Origin: Alkalihalobacillus deserti
Lineage (GTDB): Bacteria; Bacillota; Bacilli; Bacillales; Bacillaceae_D
Assembly: GCF_020734105.1 (NCBI RefSeq)
Contig: NZ_JAJAFR010000004.1
Location: 1-64,000 of the forward strand
DNA length: 64,000 nt
Direction of reading: 5' to 3'
Shown: one piece after another, positions 53,572 through 62,647 of the stretch
How positions within the stretch are numbered: the stretch's first letter is position 1
Layout: every line of letters starts with the position of its first letter
Made by a program: the position numbers and the translations under genes
The notes under the pieces: generated by a model
Told to the model about the DNA's origin: nothing
Database searches by the model: none
The model's input: only the letters and a program-made list of their open reading frames with translations

Positions 53572-54984
53572 ATGTTGAAAATAAATTGGTTAGATGAAGT
53601 TAAAAAAAGAAGTGAACAAATCGTGATAGAAACCCAAGAATTTCTGCGGATTGATAGCGTTTTAGACGAATCGACAGTTAGTGAGTCGCGTCCGTTTGGT
53701 GAAGGAATTGCAACTGCATTAGAGCATTTATTAACAAAAGGTGAAAAACATAATTTCTTTGTAAAAAACATCGATGGTTTTGCCGGGGTCATTGAATACG
53801 GCCAGGGAGCAGAGAGTGTGGGGGTTTTATGTCATATTGATGTTGTACCTGCAGGTGATGGTTGGATATCTCCTCCGTTTTCTGCGGAAGTTCGTAATAA
53901 CCAGATCTATGCCCGAGGTGCAATTGATAATAAAGGTCCAACCATAGCTGCTTTTTGGGCATTGGCGATTGTAAAAGAACTTCAACTACCTATACATAAA
54001 CGTGTGCGAATGATTATTGGTACAGATGAAGAAAGCAATTGGCGTTGTGTCGATCATTATTTTAAACATGAAGAGATGCCGACAATGGGTTTTGCTCCGG
54101 ATGCTGATTTTCCGATTATTCATGCGGAGAAGGGCATTATGGATGTTACATTTAATTGGAAAGAGAGAAAGGATCCAACCGTTTCCGCTATAAAGGTTGA
54201 AAGGTTTGATGCTGGGGAACGCTTTAATATGGTCCCTGGCAGGGCGAAAGTTGTTATAAAGGGACATCGCCAACAGTTAGATGAAATAGAAGTTGAATAT
54301 CAATCTTACCTGTTAGAGCATCAGCATAATGGACAGGCTGAATTTAAGGATCATTGTTTAATTCTATCATACGACGGAATTTCTGCTCATGGCTCCACCC
54401 CAGAAAATGGGTTGAATGCAGGTGTATACCTTGCCCAATTTCTTTTGAAGTTCTCTTTCCAACAATCGGCCAATGAGTTTGTTCAGTTGATCAACCAGTA
54501 TTGTGATTTTACAGGTGAGGCTTTGCAGATTGCGGTAAGTGATGATGTTTCAGGAGCTTTATCGATGAATGCAGGACTCCTTCAATTTAAAGCAGGTGGA
54601 GAAGCGAAGATTGGTTTAAATATACGTTATCCTGTGACGGCATCTGGAGAAGCATGCCTAAGTAGACTAAGGCAACTTGCCGAGGAATGGAATACTGATT
54701 TTGAAGTCCAGGATCATATGGAACCCAATTATGTAGAAAAAGATCATCCGCTCATTCAAACATTACAAGGCGTTTACCGACGTCAGACAGGGGAGGATCC
54801 AACTCTACTAGCAATTGGTGGCGGGACGTATGCTCGTTCACTTACAACGGGAGTCGCGTTCGGACCGATGTTTCCTGGACGTGAGGATGTAGCGCATAAA
54901 AAAGATGAGTATATCGACATCGATGATCTTTTAAAAATGACTGCATTATATGCGGAAGCCATTTATGAATTAGCAAAAGGCTAA
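53572..54984 (+). CDS. pepV: Dipeptidase PepV (YtjP), M20 zinc peptidase
   Basis: This 470-residue cytosolic metallopeptidase splits dipeptides, including those starting with D- or beta-residues. The two-zinc site is shown by LCHIDVVPAGDGW (His, Asp), ARGAIDNKGP (Asp), TDEESNWRC (Glu pair) and ADFPIIHAEKG (Asp); the C-terminal His is in DVAHKKDEYI. The lid domain lies at about 190-345. The length is usual for PepV. AGAGGTGGTAAAGA precedes the ATG. A hairpin terminator follows. Confidence 0.93.
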   Translation: MLKINWLDEVKKRSEQIVIETQEFLRIDSVLDESTVSESRPFGEGIATALEHLLTKGEKHNFFVKNIDGFAGVIEYGQGAESVGVLCHIDVVPAGDGWISPPFSAEVRNNQIYARGAIDNKGPTIAAFWALAIVKELQLPIHKRVRMIIGTDEESNWRCVDHYFKHEEMPTMGFAPDADFPIIHAEKGIMDVTFNWKERKDPTVSAIKVERFDAGERFNMVPGRAKVVIKGHRQQLDEIEVEYQSYLLEHQHNGQAEFKDHCLILSYDGISAHGSTPENGLNAGVYLAQFLLKFSFQQSANEFVQLINQYCDFTGEALQIAVSDDVSGALSMNAGLLQFKAGGEAKIGLNIRYPVTASGEACLSRLRQLAEEWNTDFEVQDHMEPNYVEKDHPLIQTLQGVYRRQTGEDPTLLAIGGGTYARSLTTGVAFGPMFPGREDVAHKKDEYIDIDDLLKMTALYAEAIYELAKG

Positions 54985-55003
54985 CTACACAAGTTAGCCT
55001 TTC
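54976..55003. terminator. terminator of pepV
   Basis: AAAGGCTAAC / GTTAGCCTTT hairpin overlapping the stop codon, with T tail. Confidence 0.8.
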
Positions 55004-55098
55004 AAACCCGTATTTTTAATAAGGGAGTTCTCTTAAATACGTTTTCAAGTCACCAAGACATCTCTTGCTTATTATAACGAAGAAAAGAGAGCTATTAT

Positions 55099-55283
55099 GT
55101 AACCAAGTAAAGTACGCAAATTGTAACCAAGCAAAGTACGCAATTGTAACCAAGCAAAGTACGCAATTGTAACCAAGCAAAGTACGCATATTGTAACCAA
55201 GCAAAGTACGCATATTGTAACCAAGCAAAGTACGCAAATTGTAACCAAGCAAAGTACGCATATTGTAACCAAGCAAAGTACGC
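55099..55283. repeat. Tandem array of GTAACCAAGCAAAGTACGC units
   Basis: Eight copies of a 19 bp unit begin at 55099, 55123, 55146, 55169, 55193, 55217, 55241 and 55265, a period of 23-24 bp. They are separated by short AT-only spacers (AAATT, AATT, ATATT). Units are identical apart from one base in the first copy. The array lies between convergent pepV and ytkP and its last unit forms a hairpin with the end of ytkP. Confidence 0.92.
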
Positions 55284-55291
55284 TTGGTTAC
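55265..55291 (-). terminator. hairpin at the end of ytkP made from the last repeat unit
   Basis: GTAACCAAG of the eighth unit pairs with CTTGGTTAC that spans the ytkP stop codon. It may act as terminator or 3' stabiliser. Confidence 0.5.
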
Positions 55292-56214
55292 TCAAACAAG
55301 TCAGTTGAGAGGTAGCGTTCACCGGTGTCACAAGCGATTGCGACGACAACGTCATCTGGGCCAAGCCTTTTGGCGACTTCCATAGCTGCAAAGCAGGCAG
55401 CTCCAGAAGAAGGGCCTACTAAAATCGCTTCACGTCTAGCTAGGTCTCTTGTTACTCGGTAAGCGTCTTCGTCTTCAATTTTAAAGATTTCTTGATAAAC
55501 CTTTTCATTTAAAATCGGTGGAATAAATCCAGGGCTTGTTCCAACAAGCTTATGGGGACCTGGTTTACCACCGGATAAAACAGGTGACCCTGCTGGTTCT
55601 ACAACATGAATCGTTGCTTGAGGGTAGAACTTTTGCAATTCTTCGCCTGTACCTGTTATGGTACCGCCTGTTCCGGAAGCGGCTACAAAAGCAGACAAAG
55701 TTTTTCCCACTTGATCAAGCGCTTGTTTAATTTCTAGTGCGGTTGTATGACGGTGAGCACCAGGGTTTGCTTCGTTTTCAAATTGCATGGGCATGTAACT
55801 ATTAGGAATTTCTTTTACCAATTGTTTCGCTTTTTCAATCGATCCAGGCATCTTTTCATCACCAGGTGTCAGGACGACTTCTGCACCGTATGCCTTTAAT
55901 AGATTAATACGTTCAAGAGACATTGTATCCGGCATAACAAGGATCGACCGATATCCACGAGCTGCTGCGTTCATGGCAATGCCTATTCCTGTGTTCCCAC
56001 TAGTTGGTTCAATAATCGTTGCTCCTGGTTTTAATAGACCTTCCTTTTCAGCTTGAATCATCATGTTATAAGCAGCTCGATCTTTGACGCTGCCACTTGG
56101 ATTTTGCATTTCCATCTTCAAGTAAACAGTTGCTCCCTTAGGATCTGTTATGCGATTTAAACGTACAAGGGGGGTTTGTCCAATTAATTCTGCAATATTA
56201 TTAACGACTCTCAT
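55288..56214 (-). CDS. ytkP: Cysteine synthase-like PLP enzyme (YtkP)
   Basis: This 308-residue fold-type II PLP enzyme is of the O-acetylserine sulfhydrylase family. PSGSVKDRAA carries the PLP lysine, PTSGNTGIG is the substrate loop, ASGTGGTITGTGEEL binds the cofactor phosphate, and GPSSGAA closes the set. It makes cysteine from O-acetylserine and sulfide, or a related reaction; B. subtilis has several paralogues and YtkP is the best match by position. AGAGGAAGTGTATGA precedes the ATG. The gene ends in the tandem array. Confidence 0.9.
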   Translation of the reverse strand: MRVVNNIAELIGQTPLVRLNRITDPKGATVYLKMEMQNPSGSVKDRAAYNMMIQAEKEGLLKPGATIIEPTSGNTGIGIAMNAAARGYRSILVMPDTMSLERINLLKAYGAEVVLTPGDEKMPGSIEKAKQLVKEIPNSYMPMQFENEANPGAHRHTTALEIKQALDQVGKTLSAFVAASGTGGTITGTGEELQKFYPQATIHVVEPAGSPVLSGGKPGPHKLVGTSPGFIPPILNEKVYQEIFKIEDEDAYRVTRDLARREAILVGPSSGAACFAAMEVAKRLGPDDVVVAIACDTGERYLSTDLFE

Positions 56215-56333
56215 TCATACACTTCCTCTTTCATTTATAGTATGTTTCATTTTATCATATTAAGAGGGCAATTGACTAAAACAAGCAGGAAAGTAAAACA
56301 CATGAAAAGAAATTATTAGGGAAGGTGTTTGAG

Positions 56334-56888
56334 ATGCAGTCACATTATTTTTTAGCTGTTCCGTTACCTATTGAATTAAAGAAAGAAATCAAAAGAACAA
56401 TTGAGGATGAAACACTATCATTTAAACGTTGGGTACATGAAGAGGATTATCATATAACGCTTGTTTTCTTAGGGGCATGTACAGAAGAACAATTAGAAAA
56501 GATTCAAAGAAAATGTTCAATCGAGCTAGCAAAGTCGGAATCGTTTTCACTTGAATTTTCTACTTTGGGTACTTATGGAAAAAAAGAAGAACCTAGAATA
56601 TTTTGGCTCGGAGTTAAGGACCAGCCCTTGTTGCACGTTTTAAGAAAAAAGGTAAGTGCCATTTGTGAAGAGGTAGGGTTTAAACAAGAAAAAAGACCAT
56701 TCTCTCCTCACATTACCGTTGCTAGAAAATGGGTTGGTGTTGAACGTTATCAAGAAGAATTCGTGAAAGATATAAAGTTAAATAAAAAGTGGAAAGTGGA
56801 TAAGGTCATTTTGTATAAAAGTGTTCTATCTGAAGAACCAAAATATAAAGAAATAGGTGTCTTTTCACTAAATGGGATAGAACAATGA
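56334..56888 (+). CDS. thpR: RNA 2',3'-cyclic phosphodiesterase / 2'-5' RNA ligase (ThpR, YtlP)
   Basis: This 184-residue 2H phosphoesterase has two catalytic HxT motifs, DYHITLVFLG (His about 41) and SPHITVARKW (His about 126), in the LigT fold. It hydrolyses 2',3'-cyclic phosphates at RNA ends. ATG 56334 is used because GGGAAGGTG lies 6 bases upstream; GTG 56325 lies within that site. The next gene overlaps its stop codon by 4 bases, coupling it to the lrgAB-like pair. Confidence 0.9.
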   Translation: MQSHYFLAVPLPIELKKEIKRTIEDETLSFKRWVHEEDYHITLVFLGACTEEQLEKIQRKCSIELAKSESFSLEFSTLGTYGKKEEPRIFWLGVKDQPLLHVLRKKVSAICEEVGFKQEKRPFSPHITVARKWVGVERYQEEFVKDIKLNKKWKVDKVILYKSVLSEEPKYKEIGVFSLNGIEQ

Positions 56889-57253
56889 AGATCGTTTTAA
56901 TAGTGTCTCAGTTCTTCATATTATCGACTTTTTATATGGCTGGACTTGGAATTCAAAAATGGTTGGCCTTACCGATACCGGGCAGTATTATTGGAATGCT
57001 GCTTCTCTTTTTTGCATTAACGACAAACGTGTTACCTGTTCGACTTATAGACATGGGATCGACTTTCATTCTAAAACATATGCCGTTGCTCTTTTTACCA
57101 GTAACCGTTGGGATTTTACAATTTTTAGATTTGTTTTCTGGTAATGGAATTCTATTAATCTTCATTACTCTTATTAGTACGATTATGGTAATGGTCGTTT
57201 CAGGGTTGATCGGTCAAAAGTTAGTTAAAAGAAGCGAGGTTCAAAAGGAATGA
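56885..57253 (+). CDS. LrgA/CidA-family holin-like membrane protein
   Basis: This 122-residue membrane protein has four hydrophobic segments and the family block LPIPGSIIGMLLLFFAL followed by SLxF-like TFILKHMPLLFLPVTVGIL. LrgA/CidA proteins form membrane complexes with LrgB/CidB partners and affect autolysis and carbohydrate or pyruvate transport. It starts in the overlap ATGA with thpR and overlaps the lrgB-like gene by 4 bases. The B. subtilis relatives are YwbH and YsbA. Confidence 0.88.
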   Translation: MKIVLIVSQFFILSTFYMAGLGIQKWLALPIPGSIIGMLLLFFALTTNVLPVRLIDMGSTFILKHMPLLFLPVTVGILQFLDLFSGNGILLIFITLISTIMVMVVSGLIGQKLVKRSEVQKE

Positions 57254-57933
57254 CTATCATTGGGTTTATTGCTATTATTAGTACAGTTCTTATTTATTTG
57301 GGGGCAAAAGTATTTTATCAACGTTTTCCTCATCCCTTTACTCTGCCATTATTAATTGCAACATTTATTATCGTTGTTGTTTTACTTGTATTTGATATTC
57401 CTTATAACACCTATTATATCGGAGGGCGTTGGTTAGAGTTACTATTGGGGCCAGCGGTAGTTGCGTTAGCTTATCCATTATATCGGCAGCTAGAAATGTT
57501 AAAGTCTCATTTCTTCCCGATCATTGCGAGTGTGAGCATAGGAGCAGTGATTGGAATCGTGAGTGGAATAGGGCTCTCAATGGTGTTTGGCATAGAAGAA
57601 GCATTGGTTTTCTCTCTTATTCCCAAATCAGTGACAACACCAGTGGCCATGGAGATTGCTTCAACAATTGGAGGAATTCCAGCGTTAGCTGCAGTACTAG
57701 TCATGGTTGCGGGGATAGGCGGCGTGGTCTTAGCACCTTATCTATATAAATGGTTAAACATAAACAGTGAGATTGGCAAGGGAATTGGTACGGGTTGCGC
57801 CACACATGCTATTGGTACGGCAAAAGCACTAGAAACGAGTGAAAAAGAAGGTGCAACTAGTTCAGTATCTATGACTTTAAGTGCCATTATTGTCTCGATA
57901 ATTGGTCCCATTCTCGTCTATCTTTTTTACTGA
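57250..57933 (+). CDS. LrgB/CidB-family membrane protein
   Basis: This 227-residue polytopic protein has the LrgB pattern: GGRWLELLLGPAVVALAYPLYRQ, then LIPKSVTTPVAMEIASTIGG, a family hallmark, and GTGCATHAIGTAKALE near the end. It is the partner of the preceding LrgA-like protein (4-base overlap). The pair is linked with control of murein hydrolases and, in B. subtilis, with pyruvate uptake by the PftAB (YsbAB) homologues. No LytST genes are nearby. Confidence 0.9.
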   Translation: MTIIGFIAIISTVLIYLGAKVFYQRFPHPFTLPLLIATFIIVVVLLVFDIPYNTYYIGGRWLELLLGPAVVALAYPLYRQLEMLKSHFFPIIASVSIGAVIGIVSGIGLSMVFGIEEALVFSLIPKSVTTPVAMEIASTIGGIPALAAVLVMVAGIGGVVLAPYLYKWLNINSEIGKGIGTGCATHAIGTAKALETSEKEGATSSVSMTLSAIIVSIIGPILVYLFY

Positions 57934-58007
57934 TAAACATGGTACGATCTAAAATGATTGATTAGGCGTTGTTATACACAAATAGATATAATTGGGGAGG
58001 GACGAGT

Positions 58008-58928
58008 GTGGCTCATTTAATCAAGCTTGAAGATTACATCTCTCGTTACCAATTTGATTTGAATCGTTATCCGAGTCAATATACTCGCATGAAAAAGGAA
58101 AAATGGTATTATTTAAAATCAGAATGGGAACAGTTGCAATACGATTCTTTAAACATAAATGAGAAAGAAGTAACCGAATTTATGGTGGAAGAGTCTCAAA
58201 GTTTTTTAAAACGATTGAGGCAATGGATGAAAGGAAACCGGAAAGAACCAGAAGAATGCTTAAAAGGTGATAATAGATTGGCAAGAATGTCTCTTGAACA
58301 AGTAAGAGAAGAGTTTTTACAAGAATTGTATTATTCACAATTAAGGTGGGCAAGTTCATCTTTATTAGAAGAATCCTCTTTGCATCCACAGTATAAAAGA
58401 GACAAATGGTTAAAATTTTTCGCTCAACAAGTACCAGATAACTTCTTTTTACTGTATAAGCCTGTTTTTTTTATTAAGAGAGCGCCAATTGAGTTGGATA
58501 TTATTTTGATAAGCCCAACAGAAATTCATTGCATCACTTTATTAAATGGCCATGAACACAGCGTGTTTGAAGCTAGCTCTGATCGATTTTGGACGGAATT
58601 TATTGATGAAACTCGGAAGAAGAAGATTAGTCCTCTTGTATCTTTATCAAGGATGTCAGGAATTATCAAACCGATCTTACAAGATGAACAAATTGTTTTC
58701 CCATTGAAGAAAATTGTCCTTAGTCCTACTAGTATCATTGATAATAAGATGCAAGGAACAAATGTTGAATTTATTGATAAACGGACTTTTGCAACTTGGG
58801 CTGAAAAAATAAGGAAACACCCTTCCCCGATCAAACATCAACAATTAAAAGTTACATCATTATTACTCGATTTTTGCGATACTGCTTCTGAGGATTTGGA
58901 AGATGAAGATGAGAATGATCCTATTTAA
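58008..58928 (+). CDS. NERD-domain (nuclease-related) protein
   Basis: This 306-residue protein starts at GTG 58008, 6 bases after GGGGAGGG. It has a helical N-terminal half (about 1-135) and, from about 145, a NERD-like fold: PIELDIILISPTEIHCITLL (acid and strand pattern E-x-D-x9-E), followed by a helix with DRFWTEF and conserved-looking KIVLSPTSIIDN. NERD domains are related to the restriction-endonuclease fold. The end is acidic (EDLEDEDEND). Function unknown; the assignment is moderate. Confidence 0.6.
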   Translation: MAHLIKLEDYISRYQFDLNRYPSQYTRMKKEKWYYLKSEWEQLQYDSLNINEKEVTEFMVEESQSFLKRLRQWMKGNRKEPEECLKGDNRLARMSLEQVREEFLQELYYSQLRWASSSLLEESSLHPQYKRDKWLKFFAQQVPDNFFLLYKPVFFIKRAPIELDIILISPTEIHCITLLNGHEHSVFEASSDRFWTEFIDETRKKKISPLVSLSRMSGIIKPILQDEQIVFPLKKIVLSPTSIIDNKMQGTNVEFIDKRTFATWAEKIRKHPSPIKHQQLKVTSLLLDFCDTASEDLEDEDENDPI

Positions 58929-58969
58929 GGAAAAGTGCAAAGACTATTTTTACATGATGGAGGAGAATT

Positions 58970-59284
58970 ATGCAAGACAAAGTGTCTAATAGGTTAGAAC
59001 GTTATCAACTAGATGATTTTACGTGGAGAGTACGCAAAGTTTTCAACTGGAACGGTGACTTTGAAATGATGATAGAAATAAATGAACTCGATGGTTGTGT
59101 AAGTTTTGGGAGAAATATAAAAGAGGCGAAGGTGGATTTAGCTATAGCATTAAGACATTGGATTCAATATCAAGGTGAACAGTTATTACCTGATATCAGA
59201 GATGGTGCACACATTGTTTACTTAGACCCGCCAATGGATGAGAGTGAATTTGATTACATAAATAAAGAACTAAAACGAATTTAG
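58970..59284 (+). CDS. HicB-like antitoxin-fold protein
   Basis: This 104-residue protein has the core WNGDFEMMIEINELDGCVSF then GRNIKEAKVDLAIALRHWIQ. It matches the HicB pattern of a strand pair, GC(V/I)x-x-G, and a helix of the 'EAxxxAxxAL' type. It lacks a visible DNA-binding C-terminus. HicB proteins usually pair with a ~60-residue HicA toxin, but no such gene is adjacent. GGAGGAGAATT precedes the ATG. It may have another role tied to the NERD gene 42 bp upstream. Confidence 0.55.
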   Translation: MQDKVSNRLERYQLDDFTWRVRKVFNWNGDFEMMIEINELDGCVSFGRNIKEAKVDLAIALRHWIQYQGEQLLPDIRDGAHIVYLDPPMDESEFDYINKELKRI

Positions 59285-59349
59285 AGAGGATGACGGACTT
59301 TTTTATGACATAATATAGAAGATAAAGTGAAAGTTCAACACGAACACGA

Positions 59350-59390
59350 AAAGCCAGCTATCATTTGATTAATAAGTAGCTGGCCTTACG
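59350..59390 (-). terminator. terminator between the HicB-like gene and purU
   Basis: AAGCCAGCTA / TAGCTGGCCTT hairpin; T-rich flank on the minus strand is TTTTCG. Confidence 0.7.
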
Positions 59391-59400
59391 TTTGTGTTCA

Positions 59401-60267
59401 TTAAAATATCACTGTCTTGTTCCCATGTACGATAATTTGATCGTTTGCGTGCCAAGTCACAGCTCGAGACAAAGCAATGCGTTCGACATTGCGTCCGGCT
59501 ACTCTTAGTTGTTCAGTCGTATAGCGGTGATTCACCCGCAAGATGTCTTGCTCGATGATTGGTCCTTCATCCAAATCGTTTGTAACGTAATGAGCTGTAG
59601 CACCAATCAGCTTTACACCTCGTTCAAATGCTTTTGCATAGGGGTTGGCCCCTATAAACGCAGGTAAAAAGGAATGGTGGATGTTGATAACTTTTTTGGG
59701 GAATGTTCCAACAAAGTCAGGAGATAGTATTTGCATATACCTAGCTAAGACGATAAAATCTACGTCATATTTATGAAGCATTGAAATTGCTTCACGTTCA
59801 GCCTCTTCTTTATTGGCTTTGTTTACAGGAATGTGGAAAAAGGGTATTCCATACGCTTCAACATCGTCTTTTAAATTAATATGATTACTAATAACGAGTG
59901 GGATGTCTACCATTAATTCACCCGCTCGCCATTTCCATAATAATTCAAGCAAACAATGATCCTCTTTAGAAACAAAGATAGCCATTTTTTTTCTTCTAGA
60001 AGCGAGTTCCATACTCCAGTCCATGTCAAAAGATGAAGCGATTTCGCTAAATGCTTGACGGACAATATTGAATTCATAACTATCTTCAAATAAATCAAAC
60101 TCAATTCTCATAAAGAACATACCGCCAGAAGGATCTGTTGAATATTGATCTGATTGAACGATATTTGCTTTATACTGATGTAAAAAGGTTGATACGGTCG
60201 AAACAATTCCTGGACGGTCCAGGCAAGAGATTAATAATTTAGCACGAATGTTTGTGTTTGTATTCAT
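59401..60267 (-). CDS. purU: Formyltetrahydrofolate deformylase
   Basis: This 288-residue cytosolic enzyme hydrolyses 10-formyl-tetrahydrofolate to formate and tetrahydrofolate, balancing one-carbon pools. An N-terminal ACT domain (about 8-85, LLISCLDRPGIVSTVSTFL) is followed by a formyltransferase-like domain with ARYMQILS, NIHHSFLPAFIGANPY (His) and DEGPII (Asp). The length fits. It is divergent from amyX. The start ATG follows GGAGGAAGAAA. Confidence 0.92.
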   Translation of the reverse strand: MNTNTNIRAKLLISCLDRPGIVSTVSTFLHQYKANIVQSDQYSTDPSGGMFFMRIEFDLFEDSYEFNIVRQAFSEIASSFDMDWSMELASRRKKMAIFVSKEDHCLLELLWKWRAGELMVDIPLVISNHINLKDDVEAYGIPFFHIPVNKANKEEAEREAISMLHKYDVDFIVLARYMQILSPDFVGTFPKKVINIHHSFLPAFIGANPYAKAFERGVKLIGATAHYVTNDLDEGPIIEQDILRVNHRYTTEQLRVAGRNVERIALSRAVTWHANDQIIVHGNKTVIF

Positions 60268-60394
60268 TTTCTTCCTCCAAAAAATTCAGGTCATTACCTT
60301 ACCTTCAGCTAAGTGAACGAATGGTAAATAAAAATCGCTCATACTATAGTAATAATAAATATAGTTTTACAAAAAGGAAAGGGGGCTTTCATCA

Positions 60395-62533
60395 TTGAAG
60401 CAAAAGAAGCAGTCATTTGTCAATTATCGATTGAAGTCTGCTGAACTTATAACCGTTGACATGGTTCGAGTTGCAGTTGAAAATGATCATCCTATAGACC
60501 GGAACTGTTGGTCGATGATAAATAGTAAAGGCGAATGCCCCTTGAAAGACGTAACCGTGAATGATCAAATAGTTTTATTACGTTTGCCTAAACCTTTTAA
60601 GTTTGAAGAAGATAGTTATATTGTATACAAGGGATTAACCTGTTATATCGAGCCAACTGAAGTTGTTAGAACGAAGGAATTTGAGCAGTTATTTTTTTAT
60701 GATGGAGATGATTTAGGTGTATGTTATAACGAAAATCAAACATCTTTAGCTGTATGGGCTCCCACTGCAACGAGGATGAATGTTATTTGTTATAAGACAT
60801 GGCATGATGAAAAAGGAGACACCTATCCATGTCGCCGCGATGAAAAGGGAGTTTGGCGTATTGAATTAGTAGGAAATTATGAGGGGGTTTGGTATCTCTT
60901 TGAAGTGTATGTCAATCAAACTTGGAGACGAGTGGTCGATCCGTATGCCAAATTTCTAGGTGTGAATGGTGAAAAGGCAATGATTGGAGATCCAAAACGA
61001 ACCGAACCGGAAGTGTGGCCTGTCCTAAGACCACAAGAGTCCGCCAATGACTGTATTATTTATGAATTACATATTAGAGATTACACGATAAGTCTAGATA
61101 ATGGCATTAATCACAAAGGGAAATATCTCGGTTTAACCGAACAAGGAACAGTGGACAACGATATGCGGGTAACAGGTATGGATTATCTAAGCTATTTAGG
61201 AATTACACATGTTGAGTTGCTTCCGGTACAGGACTATGGAAGCGTCGATGAGAGTAACAGAGAAACTGACTATAACTGGGGTTATGATACGACTCACTTT
61301 TTTGTGCCAGAAGGTAGCTATGCAACTGATCCCTACGATGGCTATTGTCGTAACCTAGAATTCAAACAATTGGTAGCAGCTCTACATGATAGGCAAATTA
61401 GAGTGATCATGGATGTTGTTTTTAACCATCTTTATATTTGGGAAGAGTCCGCATTAGACATGCTTGTACCGGGTTATTTTTTTCGTTACACGACGGACAA
61501 TAAAATAAGCGATGGAACGGGAGTAGGTAATGACTTTGCTTCCGAAAGAAAGATGGCTCGAAAAATCATCATTGATGCTATAAGTTATTGGGTAGAAGAG
61601 TATCATATTGATGGCTTTCGCTTTGACTTAATGGGAATATTAGATATAGAAACGATGAAACAAGTTAAAGAGGCAGCTAAAAAGAAAAATAAAGACATTC
61701 TTCTTTTTGGAGAAGGATGGGATTTACCCACTGCTTACCCGCGAGAAAAAAGAGCAATTATCGATCAAGCTAAATCCCTAGTAGGAATAGGTTTTTTTCA
61801 AGATAAGTTCCGTGATGGGTTAAAAGGAAGTACATTTGAAGTAACGCAGCCAGGATTCGTCAGTGGTTCTAAACAAGGGTTAAATGAGATTATCAGTGGA
61901 ATGCAAGGAAGCATGAATAAATTTGATATGCCTATCCAAGCAATCAACTATGTTGAATCACATGATAACCATACATTATGGGATAAATTAAAACTCGTTC
62001 ATCCGATAGAAAGGCAATTCACTCTACAAAAACGACATAAACTCGCAACAGCCATCGTCTTGATGTCTCAAGGAGTGCCTTTTATTCATGCAGGACAAGA
62101 ATGGTTTAGAACAAAGCATGGTGTAGAAAACAGCTATAATTCTCCTGATTGGATCAATGTCTACAATTGGAAGCAACGTGCTCATTTTGATTCATCCGTT
62201 CAATATATTCGCACATTAATTCAAATGCGTCGTATGCATGCTGGCTTTAGATTAGAATCTTATGAAATGATTAGAAATCATTTCAAGGTTATAAAAGCTG
62301 AATCTAAATGTATAGCATACCATTTAAGAGGACTTGAGAAAGTTGATGAGTGGAATGATATTTTGGTTATTCATAATGCTGGACTAAAAGAGGAAATAAT
62401 TTTTCTTCCAAAAGATAAGAAATGGCAAGTATTCGTTGACGGTGACATCGCTTCTCTGATACCATTATACAAAATAGGGGAAGACTGTGCTCGTGTTTCT
62501 GCATTATCAACATTTATATGTGTAAGTTTATAG
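60395..62533 (+). CDS. amyX: Type I pullulanase (AmyX)
   Basis: This 712-residue glycoside hydrolase of family GH13 cuts alpha-1,6 links in pullulan and branched dextrins. It has an N-terminal carbohydrate-binding part, a CBM48-like domain (about 105-200), and the catalytic barrel with YNWGYDTTHFFVPEGSYATDP (pullulanase-specific YNWGY), MDVVFNH, DGFRFDLMGI (nucleophile Asp), FGEGWD (acid Glu) and VESHDNHTL. No signal peptide is present, so it acts inside the cell. The TTG start has AAAGGGGG upstream. It is divergent from purU. Confidence 0.93.
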   Translation: MKQKKQSFVNYRLKSAELITVDMVRVAVENDHPIDRNCWSMINSKGECPLKDVTVNDQIVLLRLPKPFKFEEDSYIVYKGLTCYIEPTEVVRTKEFEQLFFYDGDDLGVCYNENQTSLAVWAPTATRMNVICYKTWHDEKGDTYPCRRDEKGVWRIELVGNYEGVWYLFEVYVNQTWRRVVDPYAKFLGVNGEKAMIGDPKRTEPEVWPVLRPQESANDCIIYELHIRDYTISLDNGINHKGKYLGLTEQGTVDNDMRVTGMDYLSYLGITHVELLPVQDYGSVDESNRETDYNWGYDTTHFFVPEGSYATDPYDGYCRNLEFKQLVAALHDRQIRVIMDVVFNHLYIWEESALDMLVPGYFFRYTTDNKISDGTGVGNDFASERKMARKIIIDAISYWVEEYHIDGFRFDLMGILDIETMKQVKEAAKKKNKDILLFGEGWDLPTAYPREKRAIIDQAKSLVGIGFFQDKFRDGLKGSTFEVTQPGFVSGSKQGLNEIISGMQGSMNKFDMPIQAINYVESHDNHTLWDKLKLVHPIERQFTLQKRHKLATAIVLMSQGVPFIHAGQEWFRTKHGVENSYNSPDWINVYNWKQRAHFDSSVQYIRTLIQMRRMHAGFRLESYEMIRNHFKVIKAESKCIAYHLRGLEKVDEWNDILVIHNAGLKEEIIFLPKDKKWQVFVDGDIASLIPLYKIGEDCARVSALSTFICVSL

Positions 62534-62647
62534 GGAAGAATATGTTAGAACATTTTATTGGGAAATACAGAAGTTGAAAATGACAGATTGTTTCAAAATA
62601 AGGTATACTATATTCTTGAGCTCCCGAATTTTGGTGAGGGATAGTTG

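Noticed and set aside
55099..55283. CRISPR array
   Set aside because: Spacers are 4-5 bases of A/T only, and no cas genes are in the window.
55016..55391. Repetitive open frames on the minus strand across the tandem array
   Set aside because: They arise from reading the 23-24 bp repeat in several frames, lack starts with ribosome binding sites, and overlap ytkP.
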